Shown: piece after piece, positions 38,298 to 49,682 of the stretch | How positions within the stretch are numbered: position 1 is the stretch's first letter | Layout of the letters: each line of letters opens with the position of its first letter | Source of the DNA: Verrucomicrobiaceae bacterium | GTDB taxonomy: Bacteria; Verrucomicrobiota; Verrucomicrobiia; Verrucomicrobiales; Verrucomicrobiaceae | Direction of reading: 5' to 3' | Length of the DNA: 64,000 nucleotides | NCBI GenBank assembly: GCA_027487315.1 | Contig: JAIYDW010000010.1 | Location: forward strand, 19,933-83,932 | The notes under the pieces: generated by a model | Seen by the model: only the letters and a program-made list of their open reading frames with translations | What the model was told of the DNA's origin: nothing | The model's database searches: none | Made by a program: the position numbers and the translations under genes

Positions 38298-39196
38298 AGC
38301 TCCTTCTCCACAAACAACAGGTGCGCCACCACCAGGTAACCCGCCATGTAAAGCAGCCCCGCCCCCGTCATGAACAAGGCCGCCCCACCCGCCACCTCAT
38401 CTCCCGCCACCACCTGATCGATCACATCAAACAACCTCAAATCAGGCACCAGCACCGCAAACAAACCCGATGCAATCTTCTCCCCCGCTGCATCAAACGT
38501 CCGGTGAAAAAAGAACTCCCGAATCAACTCCTGCCCCTGCCCGATGATGCACACACAAAACGTCGTGATCACCGTGAACAGCGTGCTGCTCGCAAAACAC
38601 GAAATCATCAGCGCCAGCGCCGTCACCACCCCCGCCTTCAAAAACACCGCCAGCACCCCGATCTGCAAACTCCACCCTACCCCCTGCGCCTCAATCCGCG
38701 CCGCCTCCACGGCCAGCTCCTCAGCTGTCGCGTGCCCCTGCTTCAAAAACGCCAACTCCTGTGCCAGCACCAGCGACTGCCTTAAATGCAGCACCGCGCA
38801 CAGCAGAACATCCATCAGGAGAAGCCCCCCGCCAATCAGCAGCATCACCCCAAAAAACTTGCCCAGCAGATACTCCACCCTCGGCACCGGCTTCGACAAA
38901 ATCGTGTACAGCGTCCTGTCCTCAATGTCCTTCGGCAGCAGCAGCGCCGTCGCCACAATCGCCAGCACCAAACTGAAAAACTGCAACGCCCCAAACGACA
39001 CATACTTCAGCATCTTCAACTGCTGCTCCGCACTGAAAACCGGGAACATAAATCCCGCCGCCACCACGATCGCGCTCAACACCACCAGGAACACCAAAAT
39101 CCGCATCCGCACAAGCTGCGTCACCGTCGCCGCCGCCATCGTCCACACTCGGCTCACCGAAAATCCACCGCCGACCCTCTTCAATTCAGTCTCCAT
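38294..39196 (-). CDS. ABC-2-type transporter permease
   Basis: Multi-TM; DIEDRTLYTILSKPVPRVEYLLGKFFGVMLLIGGG, directly followed by an ABC ATPase gene. Confidence 0.85.
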   Translation of the reverse strand: METELKRVGGGFSVSRVWTMAAATVTQLVRMRILVFLVVLSAIVVAAGFMFPVFSAEQQLKMLKYVSFGALQFFSLVLAIVATALLLPKDIEDRTLYTILSKPVPRVEYLLGKFFGVMLLIGGGLLLMDVLLCAVLHLRQSLVLAQELAFLKQGHATAEELAVEAARIEAQGVGWSLQIGVLAVFLKAGVVTALALMISCFASSTLFTVITTFCVCIIGQGQELIREFFFHRTFDAAGEKIASGLFAVLVPDLRLFDVIDQVVAGDEVAGGAALFMTGAGLLYMAGYLVVAHLLFVEKEL

Positions 39197-40096
39197 TCAC
39201 TTTCCCCCCTTTCCACCTTCGTCTGTCGATTCCAAAAACAACCGCTCCAGCGTCGTCCGCGGACTCCCCGTCCGCACCACCCGCGCCCCATCCCCGCTCG
39301 CCGCCACCATCTCCCGAATCCGCCCCAACAGCGCCTCATCCACATTCTCCAGCACCAACTCCGTCTGATTCTCCACCGCAATCAAATCCTCCAACCGCCC
39401 CTCCTTCACCATCACCCCGTGCGCCATGATCCCCACCCGGTCACACACCTCCTGCATCTGCTCCAGCAAATGCGACGTCACCAAAACCGTCAATCCCCGC
39501 TCCCGAAAACTCAAAATCAAATCCCGGATCTTCCGCGACCCCGCCGGATCCACCCCCGCCGTTGGCTCATCCAGCACCACCAAGCGCGGCTCATGAATCA
39601 ACGCCTGCGCCAGCCCCAACCGCTGCAGCATCCCCTTTGAAAACCCACCCACCCGCCGTCCCGCCGCATCTTCCAAATCCGTCAACGCCAGCATCTCCGC
39701 CGCCCGCTCCTTCAGCCTCACCCCGCTCAACCCGCACAGCCGCCCGTAAAAAAGCAGCGTCTCCAATCCCGTCAAATGCTTGTAAAAATACGGGTTCTCC
39801 GGCAAAAAACCCACTTCGCTTCGGCTCGTCACCTCCTTGCTGTCCCGGCCAAAAATCCGCGTCTCTCCCGCCGTCGGCGCCAGCAACCCCAGGATCACCT
39901 TCATCGTCGTGCTCTTCCCCGATCCATTCGGACCGATCAACCCATACACCTCCCCCGCCTTCACCGTCAGCGACAAATCACGCACCGCCACAAAAGCGCG
40001 CTTCGTCAGCCCGCTCTTAAACACCTTCGTCAGACCGGTCACCGTCACCGCATCCAGCGCCGGGTTGGCTGAGGTCTCAGTTGCAGCTTCCATCAT
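39197..40096 (-). CDS. ABC transporter ATP-binding protein
   Basis: GLIGPNGSGKSTTMKVILGLLAPTAGETRIFG; FSKGMLQRLGLAQALIHEPRLVVLDEPTAGVDPAG. Confidence 0.95.
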   Translation of the reverse strand: MMEAATETSANPALDAVTVTGLTKVFKSGLTKRAFVAVRDLSLTVKAGEVYGLIGPNGSGKSTTMKVILGLLAPTAGETRIFGRDSKEVTSRSEVGFLPENPYFYKHLTGLETLLFYGRLCGLSGVRLKERAAEMLALTDLEDAAGRRVGGFSKGMLQRLGLAQALIHEPRLVVLDEPTAGVDPAGSRKIRDLILSFRERGLTVLVTSHLLEQMQEVCDRVGIMAHGVMVKEGRLEDLIAVENQTELVLENVDEALLGRIREMVAASGDGARVVRTGSPRTTLERLFLESTDEGGKGGK

Positions 40097-40365
40097 CGCA
40101 CAATCGTAAACCCGCGCTGCCCGGTCAACACCGGAATCGAAGTCTCCTCATGCTCCTTGATGTGCGAACTCAGGCTGCTCTCCAAAATCTCCGCCAAAAA
40201 AGCCCGCACCTCATCCCCCTCCCCCGTCGCCTGCAACTCCACCCGCCCATCCGGCAAATTCTTCACCCACCCGTTCACCTCATACCCCGACGCGATCTGC
40301 CGCGTCGTGAAACGAAACCCCACCCCCTGCACCCGCCCACTGTAAATCACCTGCTTCGCGATCAT
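40093..40365 (-). CDS. acyP: Acylphosphatase
   Basis: YSGRVQGVGFRFTTRQIASGYEVNGWVKNLPDGRVELQATGE. Confidence 0.95.
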   Translation of the reverse strand: MIAKQVIYSGRVQGVGFRFTTRQIASGYEVNGWVKNLPDGRVELQATGEGDEVRAFLAEILESSLSSHIKEHEETSIPVLTGQRGFTIVR

Positions 40366-40377
40366 GGCGTCCCTCTC

Positions 40378-41529
40378 CTACCAGTTCGCCAAGTCCGCAT
40401 GCAAATGGTCCATCGCTAGCGATTGCACCGCCCGCTCAGGCATCGCCTCCACCCCGAACGGCACAATCTCCACCCGGTTGTTCCGCAGCGCCGTGATCCC
40501 ATTTTGGCTTGTCGGACTCATGATTTCCTCCCACGCCTTCTCCGCAAACCGCGCCGCCAGCATGCAGTCCGCCGGCGTCGTATGCCCCCCGCGCTGCAAA
40601 TGCCCCAGCACCGATGGCCGCACCTCTAGATCCGGGAAAGGCCCGCCCTCCCGCTGAAAGTACCGCTGAAACGCATCCGTCAAAACATAGGCCCGGTTCC
40701 GCGTCTGCGGCGGCTCCGTCTTGACCCCCTCCGCCACCAGCACAATCGCATGCCCCCGTCCCCGCGTCATCGCCCCCTCAATCTGCGCCGCCAAACTCGC
40801 CATCCGCTCCTCCGTCAGCGGCCCGCCCTCCGGCGTGATCACCATCTCCGCCCCGGACGCCAGCGCCGCCATCCGCGCCAAATCCCCGCTCTCCCGTCCC
40901 ATCGTCTCTAAAACCATCACGCGCCGATGACTCCGCGCCGTGTCAATGAACCGGTCCACTGCCCAAACCAGCGTCTGCACCGCCGTATCCACCCCCAGCG
41001 CCATCTCCGTGAACTGCAGATCATTATCAATCGTCGCCGGCACCCCGATGATCCGCAAATCACTCTCCTTCGCCAACCGATCCGCCCCCGAAAGCGACCC
41101 GTCACCCCCCACCACGACCAATGCCCGCACCCCCAGCTCACCGAGCAACTGAATCACCCCCTGCCGCACCTCCGGCTTGTGAAAATCCAAACACCTCGCC
41201 GACCCCAGCAGCGTCCCCCCCTTGCCCATGATCCCACTCACCGACCGATGATCCATCTGAATCAAATACTGGTCCTGATGAATCAACCCCGCCATCCCAG
41301 GGCGCTGCTCAATCTCCGCCTTCAACTGATTCACCTTCTCCATATCCCCTCCGGTCAACTTCGCCGTCCGAACCAACCCACTGTATCCAGACCTCACACC
41401 CAGCACCGGCACCCCATGCCGATTCAGCCCCAGTCGCACCACCGCCCGCAAAAAGGCGTTCATTCCAGGGGAATCCCCCCCGCTAAACAACACAGCAACA
41501 GGACATTGAGAAAAAAGAGCAGAAGACAT
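40378..41529 (-). CDS. pfkA: 6-phosphofructokinase family protein
   Basis: VAVLFSGGDSPGMNAFLRAVVRLGL; VVVGGDGSLSGADRL; GVPATIDNDLQFTEMALGVDTAVQ; METMGRESGDLA. Confidence 0.9.
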   Translation of the reverse strand: MSSALFSQCPVAVLFSGGDSPGMNAFLRAVVRLGLNRHGVPVLGVRSGYSGLVRTAKLTGGDMEKVNQLKAEIEQRPGMAGLIHQDQYLIQMDHRSVSGIMGKGGTLLGSARCLDFHKPEVRQGVIQLLGELGVRALVVVGGDGSLSGADRLAKESDLRIIGVPATIDNDLQFTEMALGVDTAVQTLVWAVDRFIDTARSHRRVMVLETMGRESGDLARMAALASGAEMVITPEGGPLTEERMASLAAQIEGAMTRGRGHAIVLVAEGVKTEPPQTRNRAYVLTDAFQRYFQREGGPFPDLEVRPSVLGHLQRGGHTTPADCMLAARFAEKAWEEIMSPTSQNGITALRNNRVEIVPFGVEAMPERAVQSLAMDHLHADLANW

Positions 41530-41659
41530 GGGCAAGAAAAAAGCTAACGAAACACCCCCAGTCTTAGCCAGTCGTTTCGCCACCGCAAGCCGCCAACGTC
41601 CCCAAATTCATTCCATCCTTTCACTTGACGACTCCAACCCCAATAAGCGACTATCCCCA

Positions 41660-42181
41660 ATGATGAAACGCACCCTCCTGCTCCTCGCCATCACCCTAAT
41701 AGGTTATACGAATCAGGCCGAGGCCCGCCTGGGAGAAACCGTCCCTCAATGCATCGAACGCTACGGACCCGTCGTCGAAAAACGCGCCGCCCGCATCGAC
41801 AAAAGCGACCCCGAATCCTGCGTCTTCTCCAGAGCCGGCATCTCCATCATCATCGAATACCGCGCTGGCCTCGCCTGGAACATCCGCTACCGCACCATCG
41901 ACCTCATCCTCGCCCAGGTAAACGAACTCCTCAAAGCCAACATGACCGAAGGCGGCGGCTGGAGTGGCGCCTACGAAGTCGCCGGCGTCCAATACCGCCT
42001 CTCCACCGACCGCCGCTCCGTCGCCGCCTACGACCCCGGCAAACGCGGCGACCTCGGCATCCTCGAAATCTCATCCCGCGAATTCAACAAAGCCTGGCGC
42101 GAAATCTACGGCGCCAAACTCAACAGCATCATCCTCGAACCCCAACAAAAAGCCGGCACCAAAGAACTCAAAGGCTTCTAG
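41660..42181 (+). CDS. Secreted hypothetical protein
   Basis: Signal peptide MMKRTLLLLAITLIGYTNQAEA; no family recognised. Confidence 0.65.
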   Translation: MMKRTLLLLAITLIGYTNQAEARLGETVPQCIERYGPVVEKRAARIDKSDPESCVFSRAGISIIIEYRAGLAWNIRYRTIDLILAQVNELLKANMTEGGGWSGAYEVAGVQYRLSTDRRSVAAYDPGKRGDLGILEISSREFNKAWREIYGAKLNSIILEPQQKAGTKELKGF

Positions 42182-42550
42182 CCTGACCTATTCCTAAAAG
42201 CTGTAGAAGTTGGCAGTGTGTCGGTTGGGTTTAAATGAACCTGCGTTCCAACCAGGAATCGACATGAGATTCCAAATTGTTGTTGCCCTGAAAGAGGGGT
42301 GTAACGGTTATTCTGCAATAGACTTTAGCCTTGAGAGAACGGCGAGACATTCTCAAAAAACACCCGAAAATTCGAAACGACATTCCTTTTCAAAACCGAC
42401 GCAAACCGCTCTAAATCACGTATTTTCTGCAGCTCCCGCTCGACCCAAAATCACCACTTGGGATAGAGAGGCGCGGAGACTTGCTTCCAGAATCCTTCCC
42501 GGCATGAAACGAGGTCCGTTTAGAATAGCTCGAGCCGTCCCCAAAAGACC

Positions 42551-45283
42551 TCATCGTGTCCGTGAAATCAGTGCCTTGCTGCGGTCAGGAAAGCTAACAG
42601 CGGCGGCAGTGGTTTGATCCCGGCTCAGCACATGGGCCATGCCAGTATTACCAGCACCAGTCACATCACGCACAGTCGCAGGGAAGGAGATCGAAGTGAT
42701 CGTGTCGCGGCCAGGAAGGGATAGCAGGCGCTCTCCTTTGCGCAACCGGGGCGTCGGTAGCCAGGGAAAAAGCTGGCTCGGGCTGCCAACGCTAAAGTCG
42801 CCAGTGAGCCAAACAAGGTTGTTGGCGGCAGTCGCCTCGCCGGCGCTGGCGACGAGAGTCACCAGCACGCCATACGCATTCTGAGTCGCGTTGAAGAAGG
42901 GCATATCTACAAGATTGATCGTGCTGATGCGTGCGCCATCACAACCAGGCGCAGCACTGCCTTCCCGCAGAAGAACGTAAGCTTTTGTCGGGTCTCCAGT
43001 GTACAAAAACACCAGGACGCCATCGTTGGCCGCAGTGACACCCGTTCCGCTGACAGTGCCGCGAATGAACACGTCACCAAAATGGTTGATGCCATAGTCC
43101 ATGAAGCGACTCCATTTGAGGACCGTTCCAGTAATCGTATCCCCTTTGCGTGCCGCCATCTTGGTGGCACCGGTGCCACTGGCGTAAACCCATAGCCCCT
43201 GATTGTTCGCCGTCGTAACACCAGCCCCAGCATCGACCTTAAGCGTGCTCAGAAAAAGCACTCGGTCATTGATCGACGACTCCCCAACGAAGGTTGAGTA
43301 CACAGGCGCACTGGTGGGGCTCGGCGGCAGTAATGATCCTGTGCTGCTGTGCGCGGTGTCTCCACTGATGACGATGGCATTGCCATTCCGGAACACGGCG
43401 TTGGGGGAACCGGTCGCCTGCACAAAGGCGTGAAAGACTAAATTGCCCGCGCTCGCACTCGCCGCACGGGGTGAGATCTCTCCAAACTTAGGCGTTAACG
43501 GCAGCGAGGTATTGGTGACACCTTCTTGAGTCAGCCCCGAACCGCCAAAATAGATTCCCGAATCTGACACTGCGGTGACTGCAGGCGTTCCCGTGCCGAG
43601 CTTCAGTTTTAGGGGTTGCGCAAAGGCGAAGGCATCGGAAATGGCTCGAGTCTCATGCAGTGTCAGCGGCACCGGCCCCCCTGCGTACAGCGCCGTGTTT
43701 GCCGCGATCATCTCCCGCAATCGATTGCCGCTATCAAAGGCAAACAGCGAGGTGCCAGTCGGTTTGGTGCCTTTGAAAACGTAGAAGAAGTCATTGTTCT
43801 GAATGGGCCGGGTCACGTTGCTGACCGTGGCGAAATTGGTGAAGGGCGGCACAGACAAGCCGGTGCTGACACCAGATTGCATGCCCAAAGCGGGTGTCGG
43901 CACTCCCGGCAACCCAGTGGTGCTCCACATGCCTTTTTGACGGCCTCCCGAAGTTCCCGCACCGGATAGTGTTGCCACATAACTGCCGCGTGGCGTGGTG
44001 GCCGACAGGCTGGCACAGATTTCCGAAAAGGCGCTGTACTTCGTTGAGGCTGCACCCGGTGCTGACTCTCCACTTTGAGCCACCACATTGATCTTGCCAT
44101 TCTCTGCCAGGAAAGGCCCCGCACGCCACAACGCCCCGCTATCACTAGTAGGCGCATCGAGATAGTGATCACTCGCAATCACCGTGCCATCGCGTCCAAG
44201 TGCAATAGAATTGCCAAACGTGGATACACCCGAGCTACCCGCTGGCGAGAAGCTAGCGAAAACGGTGAAGTCCGGCGCAGTCAGCCAGACACGACCTCGT
44301 CCAGACAGTGCTCTCGGTGCGCTAAGGGCATACTTTTGATCCTTGGTCGCCACCGAACTACCCAAAAACTCAGAAGCTGCGCCGTCGAGCGCCGCAATAG
44401 ACAGAAAGGGCGTGGCGCTACCAATATTGAACAGGACCACTCGGCCAGCACCTGCGCTTCTTTCCGGTGCACCCACCACCAGTCGCTCGGCGTCCATCGC
44501 CACACTCATGCCAAATCGACCCTGATGACCCGGGGGAAGCGGATCGGACAGTGTGGTTACCAAGGCTAGATTGCTTGCATCAAACAACTGCACCACTCCA
44601 TCCGAGGTCGGCGAACCCGGCGCCCCGGCGGCGATCAATCCTTTCCACACGGCCAGACTGGCACCAAGCCAGCGGTTGGAAATACCGCCTGGGACAATCG
44701 CACTCGTCGTGTTGGTCGAGATGCGATGAGTGAAAATACCCCCGGTGTCCGAACCCGCAGAGCCGTCGTAAGATGGTGCACCAACAACAACCAGATCGCC
44801 ATCTGCCGCCACTGCCGTCCCCCATCCAGAGGCAGGATTTGGAGGTGCTGGGGCATCAATTCGCCGAATCAATGCACCCGATGTTAGATTGTAAAGATAG
44901 ACCGCGCCAACTCCGGAAAAGCCCGACACCGACCGCGAGGGCGCACCCACAATCAGCGTATTTCCGGTGATTGCAACGCTGCGGCCAAAGTCGTCTAAGG
45001 CAACGCCATCAGCCGGATAGATTGCCCGAACGAAAGAACCAGTGATCCGGAACACATACACCCCGCCGCATTGGATGTTGCCAGCCGGGCGGACCGCATT
45101 GTAGCTGCCTATCACCATGTAACCTCCGCCAACGGCGACAGTCTGGTTGCTTCCACTACCAATGATTTCGTTGGCATGATTGCCGGGCGGAACCACATAG
45201 GAGGGCGTTGGTGGCAGAACCGCGATAGCCATTCGCGACGAGAAGACTGCCAGACACAGGAATAAAACGAAACGAGCATCCAT
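42551..45283 (-). CDS. Large secreted FG-GAP/beta-propeller-like protein
   Basis: Repeated VAVGGGYMVIGSY, SVAITGNTLIVGAPS, AVAADGDLVVVGAPS, SVAMDAERLVVGAPE FG-GAP-type blades; C-terminal half with WSTTG/GLWVY-type repeats. Confidence 0.8.
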   Translation of the reverse strand: MDARFVLFLCLAVFSSRMAIAVLPPTPSYVVPPGNHANEIIGSGSNQTVAVGGGYMVIGSYNAVRPAGNIQCGGVYVFRITGSFVRAIYPADGVALDDFGRSVAITGNTLIVGAPSRSVSGFSGVGAVYLYNLTSGALIRRIDAPAPPNPASGWGTAVAADGDLVVVGAPSYDGSAGSDTGGIFTHRISTNTTSAIVPGGISNRWLGASLAVWKGLIAAGAPGSPTSDGVVQLFDASNLALVTTLSDPLPPGHQGRFGMSVAMDAERLVVGAPERSAGAGRVVLFNIGSATPFLSIAALDGAASEFLGSSVATKDQKYALSAPRALSGRGRVWLTAPDFTVFASFSPAGSSGVSTFGNSIALGRDGTVIASDHYLDAPTSDSGALWRAGPFLAENGKINVVAQSGESAPGAASTKYSAFSEICASLSATTPRGSYVATLSGAGTSGGRQKGMWSTTGLPGVPTPALGMQSGVSTGLSVPPFTNFATVSNVTRPIQNNDFFYVFKGTKPTGTSLFAFDSGNRLREMIAANTALYAGGPVPLTLHETRAISDAFAFAQPLKLKLGTGTPAVTAVSDSGIYFGGSGLTQEGVTNTSLPLTPKFGEISPRAASASAGNLVFHAFVQATGSPNAVFRNGNAIVISGDTAHSSTGSLLPPSPTSAPVYSTFVGESSINDRVLFLSTLKVDAGAGVTTANNQGLWVYASGTGATKMAARKGDTITGTVLKWSRFMDYGINHFGDVFIRGTVSGTGVTAANDGVLVFLYTGDPTKAYVLLREGSAAPGCDGARISTINLVDMPFFNATQNAYGVLVTLVASAGEATAANNLVWLTGDFSVGSPSQLFPWLPTPRLRKGERLLSLPGRDTITSISFPATVRDVTGAGNTGMAHVLSRDQTTAAAVSFPDRSKALISRTR

Positions 45284-45452
45284 AAACCATGAAGAAGTTT
45301 GAATCATGCCGACCAAATAAGCGTCACCCTTTGGAAAGATGATATGACATATTTAAGCCCAATCGTCCATCCATACTTCGCACGCCCCCAAAAACCACTC
45401 CCCCCAACAGAATCCACCAATTCACTCTCTCATCCCATCGGGCCCCCCCGGT

Positions 45453-45490
45453 CCCCCTTGCATCTTGCCCAGAACGGATGAATAGACAGG
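45453..45490. repeat. 38-bp direct repeat, copy 1 (of 46411-46448)
   Basis: CCCCCTTGCATCTTGCCCAGAACGGATGAATAGACAGG, identical to copy 2. Confidence 0.9.
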
Positions 45491-45590
45491 GCACAGGTCG
45501 CACCAAAAAAGCGTTGCCAACGCTCTCAACATCTACCAGAGCGCGGACACGCCGCTCTGAGTCTCCAACGGCATTCCAAATTCAAAGAAT

Positions 45591-46376
45591 ATGTTCAATC
45601 AACTGATCCCATTCTTGATCGTCTGGTGCACAGCTCTCACCTCTCGCGCTGACTACCTTCTCATTGAGAACAAGTGCGAATCCAACTTGAGGCTAGCCAC
45701 GCTCTATTTGTATTCCCGGTCAGAGAATCATTTGGATTCATTCTTTTTGGGCTCCATCAAGCAAAACGACTCGCTCCTTTTGACTCTACCCAAGTCTAAA
45801 AAATATGATTTTGACGCTCTGGTTGGGTTCGCTCATCTACATGAACAGTCTTTTAGGACCATCCCACCAGACGATGCCGAAGTTGCTCCCCCATCCCCAT
45901 TGGATGGCAAATTTTTCCGGTGCACCATCCATTCGGACATGACTGCTTCGATTTCAAAAATCAATGCCACCGAGTTCAAATGGGATGGCAAAATGAGATG
46001 GCCAATCGAAAACGTTTCACTTTCTGGATTGGTTCACAACCCGGACGTCGAACGCCTCTTGCCCCAGTCCCTAGCCGAAGAAGATAAACTACTGGAGCGC
46101 CTCCGAAGTCAATGGGAAGTGGCACTCCCAAAAACGGTTGAGTCATTCACATTTGACCAATTCGATCGTTATCGATATGGCTATCGGGTTGGATGGTATA
46201 GCGCTGTCCTTTCCGAGATCGATAAAGACAACTGGGTTTTGGATTCGTTGTACGAAGAATTCGGCGACTCTAGAAAGGATGCGCTGTCGGACTCAACTCG
46301 CACCTCGCTCTTAAGAGCTCTCGAATCAGGATTTATTGATGGTCGCTCATCGGGTCTAAAGAGATTAGGCCGCTAA
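45591..46376 (+). CDS. Secreted hypothetical protein, lower GC than neighbours
   Basis: Signal peptide-like MFNQLIPFLIVWCTALTSRA; ORF lies between the two direct-repeat copies. Confidence 0.65.
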   Translation: MFNQLIPFLIVWCTALTSRADYLLIENKCESNLRLATLYLYSRSENHLDSFFLGSIKQNDSLLLTLPKSKKYDFDALVGFAHLHEQSFRTIPPDDAEVAPPSPLDGKFFRCTIHSDMTASISKINATEFKWDGKMRWPIENVSLSGLVHNPDVERLLPQSLAEEDKLLERLRSQWEVALPKTVESFTFDQFDRYRYGYRVGWYSAVLSEIDKDNWVLDSLYEEFGDSRKDALSDSTRTSLLRALESGFIDGRSSGLKRLGR

Positions 46377-46410
46377 CTTCTGAATACAACGTCCCACCCT
46401 CCCCCCGCTC

Positions 46411-46448
46411 CCCCCTTGCATCTTGCCCAGAACGGATGAATAGACAGG
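46411..46448. repeat. 38-bp direct repeat, copy 2, in the ABC-F leader
   Basis: Identical 38 bp to 45453-45490, just before the ABC-F start at 46452. Confidence 0.9.
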
Positions 46449-46451
46449 CAC

Positions 46452-48062
<1,611 letters not shown>

Positions 48063-48065
48063 CGC

Positions 48066-48941
48066 CTACCTCCCCAAAACCCAAAGCAACGTACCCGCTG
48101 CGATCAGCACCGCATCCACACAGCAGCGGTAAGCGATCGCTGACAGCCGTGATCGCTTCCGATGAATCATAACCATCGCGGCCACCCCCACCAAAACCGC
48201 CAGCGCTAGCAGACGCAACGGCCTCACCTCTTCCACCACCGGCAACCAAACCAAGAAAACGCCGCCCACTGTCAAAAAACCCACCAACCCATAGGCATGC
48301 CCCAAAAGCCGGCCCGCCGCGGAATCCACCAACGCTCGCTCCACAATCGCCAAGCCCAAAAGATTGATCGCAAACAACCCCGTCAGTAACGACTGACCTG
48401 TCAAAAACGCCCAATCCGGATAGCGATGTTCACTCGTGTTCACACTCGCGAAGACCCCCAGTGCAAACAGCGCCGCCGCCGCCAGAGCCTTGGGCACTTC
48501 CCTCTCATCCGCCCCCCTTGTCTTCGACCCTAAAATCTGCCACCCCAAATAACCGACCACCAGCCCCCCCACCATCAAACAATGCCTCATCAAAAACTCA
48601 GGCAGCCGAAACATCGCCAGCCACCCAACCACCCCCAAAAAAAGCGGTAACCCCACCCACCCCAACCATCTCTGGTATCGCGCGCAAAACGCATGCCGCG
48701 CCGTCCACGGCACCGCAGGATCCCACCGCCTGGCATCCAGCGTCCGATCCACCAAATAAATCCCCCACACCATCAATCCCAAACCCGCATACACCTCAGG
48801 CATCAATTTCAACCCATGAACCTTCGCCAACGCCCCCAGCCAAACCAACGCCACCAAAGGCGCCTCCAAACTCAACCTCTGCGGCCACTCCCAAATGAAA
48901 ACTGGGGGTGAATCGCTCTGAGCACTTCGATTCTTGAACAT
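48066..48941 (-). CDS. Multi-TM protein, UbiA prenyltransferase-like
   Basis: About 8 hydrophobic segments; YLVDRTLDARRWD resembles the UbiA Yxx-DRxxD motif. Confidence 0.55.
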   Translation of the reverse strand: MFKNRSAQSDSPPVFIWEWPQRLSLEAPLVALVWLGALAKVHGLKLMPEVYAGLGLMVWGIYLVDRTLDARRWDPAVPWTARHAFCARYQRWLGWVGLPLFLGVVGWLAMFRLPEFLMRHCLMVGGLVVGYLGWQILGSKTRGADEREVPKALAAAALFALGVFASVNTSEHRYPDWAFLTGQSLLTGLFAINLLGLAIVERALVDSAAGRLLGHAYGLVGFLTVGGVFLVWLPVVEEVRPLRLLALAVLVGVAAMVMIHRKRSRLSAIAYRCCVDAVLIAAGTLLWVLGR

Positions 48942-49005
48942 CTCCCACCCTTCCAGCCACCGCCCAGGGATTCAACCAGAACTCCCTCAGCCACCCATCC
49001 TTCCC

Positions 49006-49647
49006 TCAGCCTCCCGCTGCCGCCGCCTCAAACAAGGCTTCCTTGACCAACCGTTCACTCTCCTGTCCACCCGCTTCCAACAAAACAAACTCCCGAAGTC
49101 GTAGCCGGGCCCGGTAAAGCGCCACACGGACCCGCCCAGTCCGCGTCCCGCCTTCCTCAAAAGTGGGCGATCCAAACAAGGCTTCCTCGATCAGACGCCA
49201 TTGCCGCTCATTGACCGTCACTCGAAGCCGCTCCAAACTGCGCCCCAGCAAACCCGTCACCCATTTTCGATCCTGTCTAGAAACTGGTGTCTCATAGGAC
49301 GCCAATTCCTCTCCGTTCTCTATCATGAGGTCCAAAGACGAAGCTGTGTAACCCGCACCACGACCCGCTGATCTCCGATGTCGATGAAAATTGCTCGTCA
49401 TCCATTTCAAAGTCTTCCTCAAAACGATCTTTTGCCTTTCAACCGGCTGGGTGCTCAACATCGGTAGCATGCCCCTCTTGAATAACCTCAAGAAAAGCTC
49501 CTGTACCAAATCCTTCGCATCCTCCAAATCGCATCCCCCACGGATCGCTAGCCCCACGAGGTCTCCATGATGATCCCGATACAACTGCTCCCACCCCGCT
49601 TCCATCTCAGCGGGTTCATCGCGGCACTGTTCAAAAACCGATAGCAT
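49006..49647 (-). CDS. ECF-like RNA polymerase sigma factor
   Basis: LYRDHHGDLVGLAIRGGCDLEDAKDLVQELFLRLFKR (sigma region 2); LRVTVNERQWRLIEEALFG...RVRVALYRARLRLREFV (region 4). Confidence 0.82.
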   Translation of the reverse strand: MLSVFEQCRDEPAEMEAGWEQLYRDHHGDLVGLAIRGGCDLEDAKDLVQELFLRLFKRGMLPMLSTQPVERQKIVLRKTLKWMTSNFHRHRRSAGRGAGYTASSLDLMIENGEELASYETPVSRQDRKWVTGLLGRSLERLRVTVNERQWRLIEEALFGSPTFEEGGTRTGRVRVALYRARLRLREFVLLEAGGQESERLVKEALFEAAAAGG

Positions 49648-49682
49648 GGACCAATCAATTGAAGCTCCAACTTCTCAACTGC

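Noticed and set aside
42210-42617. 135-aa plus-strand ORF
   Set aside because: Overlaps the FG-GAP gene 3' end; no signal, domain or convincing start.
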